NCBI GenBank assembly: GCA_013180565.1
Contig: QBUN01000300.1
Location: 1-7,211 of the forward strand
Length of the DNA stretch: 7,211 nucleotides
Source: Candidatus Methanophaga sp. GoMg3.2
GTDB lineage: Archaea > Halobacteriota > Syntropharchaeia > Alkanophagales > Methanospirareceae
Direction: 5' to 3'
In this document: positions 6,577 through 7,211 of the stretch, one piece after another
How positions within the stretch are numbered: position 1 is the first letter of the stretch
Layout: every line of letters begins with the position of its first letter
The notes under the pieces: generated by a model
Databases searched by the model: none
What the model was told of the DNA's origin: nothing
Seen by the model: the letters and a program-made list of their open reading frames with translations, nothing else
Program-made: the position numbers and the translations under genes

Positions 6577-6810
6577 CGTAAACTCGTAGTCATCCTCTCG
6601 CTGTTGGGTGTTTGTATCTTATATGGCATATCCTCAGTTATTGAGCCACCATACGTACCTTTGGACGAGGTTGGAGCACATGAAAGCGCATTTGTACGTA
6701 CAAGAGGTGTTATCTCCGACTTCTACGTCACAGGATCCGGGAATGTGCTCATGAGAATGGTTGAGTTTGGAATGAAGGTGGGACACTCAGATACATCTCT
6801 ATGTTATTAA
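6577..6810 (+). pseudogene. Membrane-anchored OB-fold protein, N-terminal remnant
   Basis: The plus frame is open from 6547. From 6577 it reads RKLVVILSLLGVCILYGISS, a single hydrophobic segment, followed by IEPPYVPLDEVGAHESAFVR and TRGVISDFYVTGSGNVLMRM. This resembles the beginning of archaeal OB-fold (tRNA_anti-like) nucleic-acid-binding proteins with an N-terminal membrane helix: the 'V.L.E.......FV...GVV.........G.V......' spacing is that of the first OB strands. The comparison is from memory. The only in-frame start candidates are CTG/TTG codons (6601, 6604) that would cut the helix, so the true start seems lost. After about residue MKV (near 6777) the sequence no longer looks like an OB-fold and stops at 6810, whereas complete proteins are at least twice as long. 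It lies head-to-head with the giant gene, and the promoter of that gene overlaps its 5' edge. Confidence 0.5.
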
Positions 6811-6866
6811 CTATGCTCGATTATATATAACATTTTTTATTACGAATGCTATTGATTTTACCTCTT

Positions 6867-7211
6867 TCAAAGGTATTTGCTCCGCCCCTTTCTCTTCTTT
6901 TCCGGGCTTTTCACCATTCCCGCCTCCTTCAACACACCGTCTACATAGGACTTTGAGACTTTTTCGCCCGTCTGCTTTTCATAATTTACCTTTACCACCT
7001 TTGAACCGATAAAATAACTGTCTTCTTTCTCCAAGTCTTTTCTTATTTTTATAATTTGCTGTTTTGTTTCAGGCGTGTATTTTCTCGATTTCCCCTTTTC
7101 CCAGCCTCTGTTGTCGCTTGATATTTCGCCTTCATCCATCTGCACCCATTTACCCACACTGTTTTTGCTCGCCAGTAGCTGACGTGCTATTTCGCGGTTA
7201 CTCCTGCCTTT
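6867..7211 (-). pseudogene. Transposase (integrase-core type), N-terminal part only, runs off the window
   Basis: The minus frame is open to the window edge; the GTG at 7157 is not a real start, because the frame continues upstream as GRSNREIARQLLASKNSVGK, a helix-turn-helix. A basic linker (WEKGKSRKYTPETKQQII) and a second helical DNA-binding segment (VSKSYVDGVLKEAGMVK) follow, and the frame ends KKRKGRSKYL and stop. Archaeal transposases of this layout, as I recall them, continue past a 'SKYL-YPE'-like stretch into the DDE (rve) catalytic core. Here TGA follows directly and the next 100 bases are AT-rich, with no catalytic-domain sequence in any frame that I can see. The catalytic domain is therefore missing and the fragment is inactive. 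The exact insertion-sequence family is not assigned. It is unrelated in sequence to the ISAzo13-like remnant at 1221-1412. Confidence 0.65.

Larger units (their letters stand above)
6369..6866. other. Upstream region of the giant gene, ~500 bp without an intact gene
   Basis: This stretch contains the leader and TATA box of the giant gene (6369-6553), the OB-fold remnant (6577-6810) and an AT-rich joint (6811-6866) next to the truncated transposase. The leader has a perfect 8-bp palindrome TGCATGCA (6464-6471) and a weak GTTTC/GAAAC stem (6417-6432). Neither is enough to name an operator. Confidence 0.5.

Noticed and set aside
1..7211. CRISPR array, tRNA, rRNA, toxin-antitoxin or defence system beyond hsdS
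   Set aside because: I saw no regularly spaced repeats, no cloverleaf or rRNA motifs, and no other intact gene pair. The only defence-related gene is the truncated hsdS.

Overview
The window looks like a piece of an archaeal genome, most likely from the methanogen/ANME side of the Euryarchaeota (Halobacteriota). The main evidence is the giant surface protein: its signal segment (KGKAIIGISMAAIMIVSVLA), its N-terminal domains and its LamG/ZU5-like/PKD-like layout are of a kind I associate with methanogen and ANME surface proteins. The canonical archaeal TATA element upstream of that gene agrees. No rRNA, tRNA or CRISPR is present, so the assignment is an inference.

Layout: (1) 1-1151 (+), a type I restriction specificity gene (hsdS) preceded by very short overlapping reading frames. 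The gene is cut off inside its second target recognition domain. (2) 1129-1437, a ~309-bp, internally deleted insertion sequence with near-perfect 13-bp terminal inverted repeats. It carries only the N-terminal helix-turn-helix part of an ISAzo13-like transposase. (3) 1409-1513 (-), the first ~26 codons of a secreted protein, cut exactly where the insertion sequence ends. (4) 1514-1715, a gene-free stretch. (5) 1716-6368 (-), one 1550-aa secreted multidomain surface protein that fills most of the window. (6) 6369-6866, its upstream region, with a TATA box and a remnant (+) of a membrane-anchored OB-fold protein gene. (7) 6867-7211 (-), the N-terminal part of a second, unrelated transposase, cut off before its catalytic domain and running out of the window.

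The region is therefore an accessory, rearranged locus. One long, apparently intact surface-protein gene sits between broken genes on both sides. The deleted insertion sequence lies exactly at the joint between two unrelated truncated genes (hsdS and the secreted-protein fragment), with no matching target duplication, which suggests a recombination or deletion endpoint rather than a simple insertion. I found no convincing complete multi-gene system. The most interesting objects are the architecture of the giant surface protein, its possible HL/S self-cleavage motif, and the record of rearrangement at both edges.
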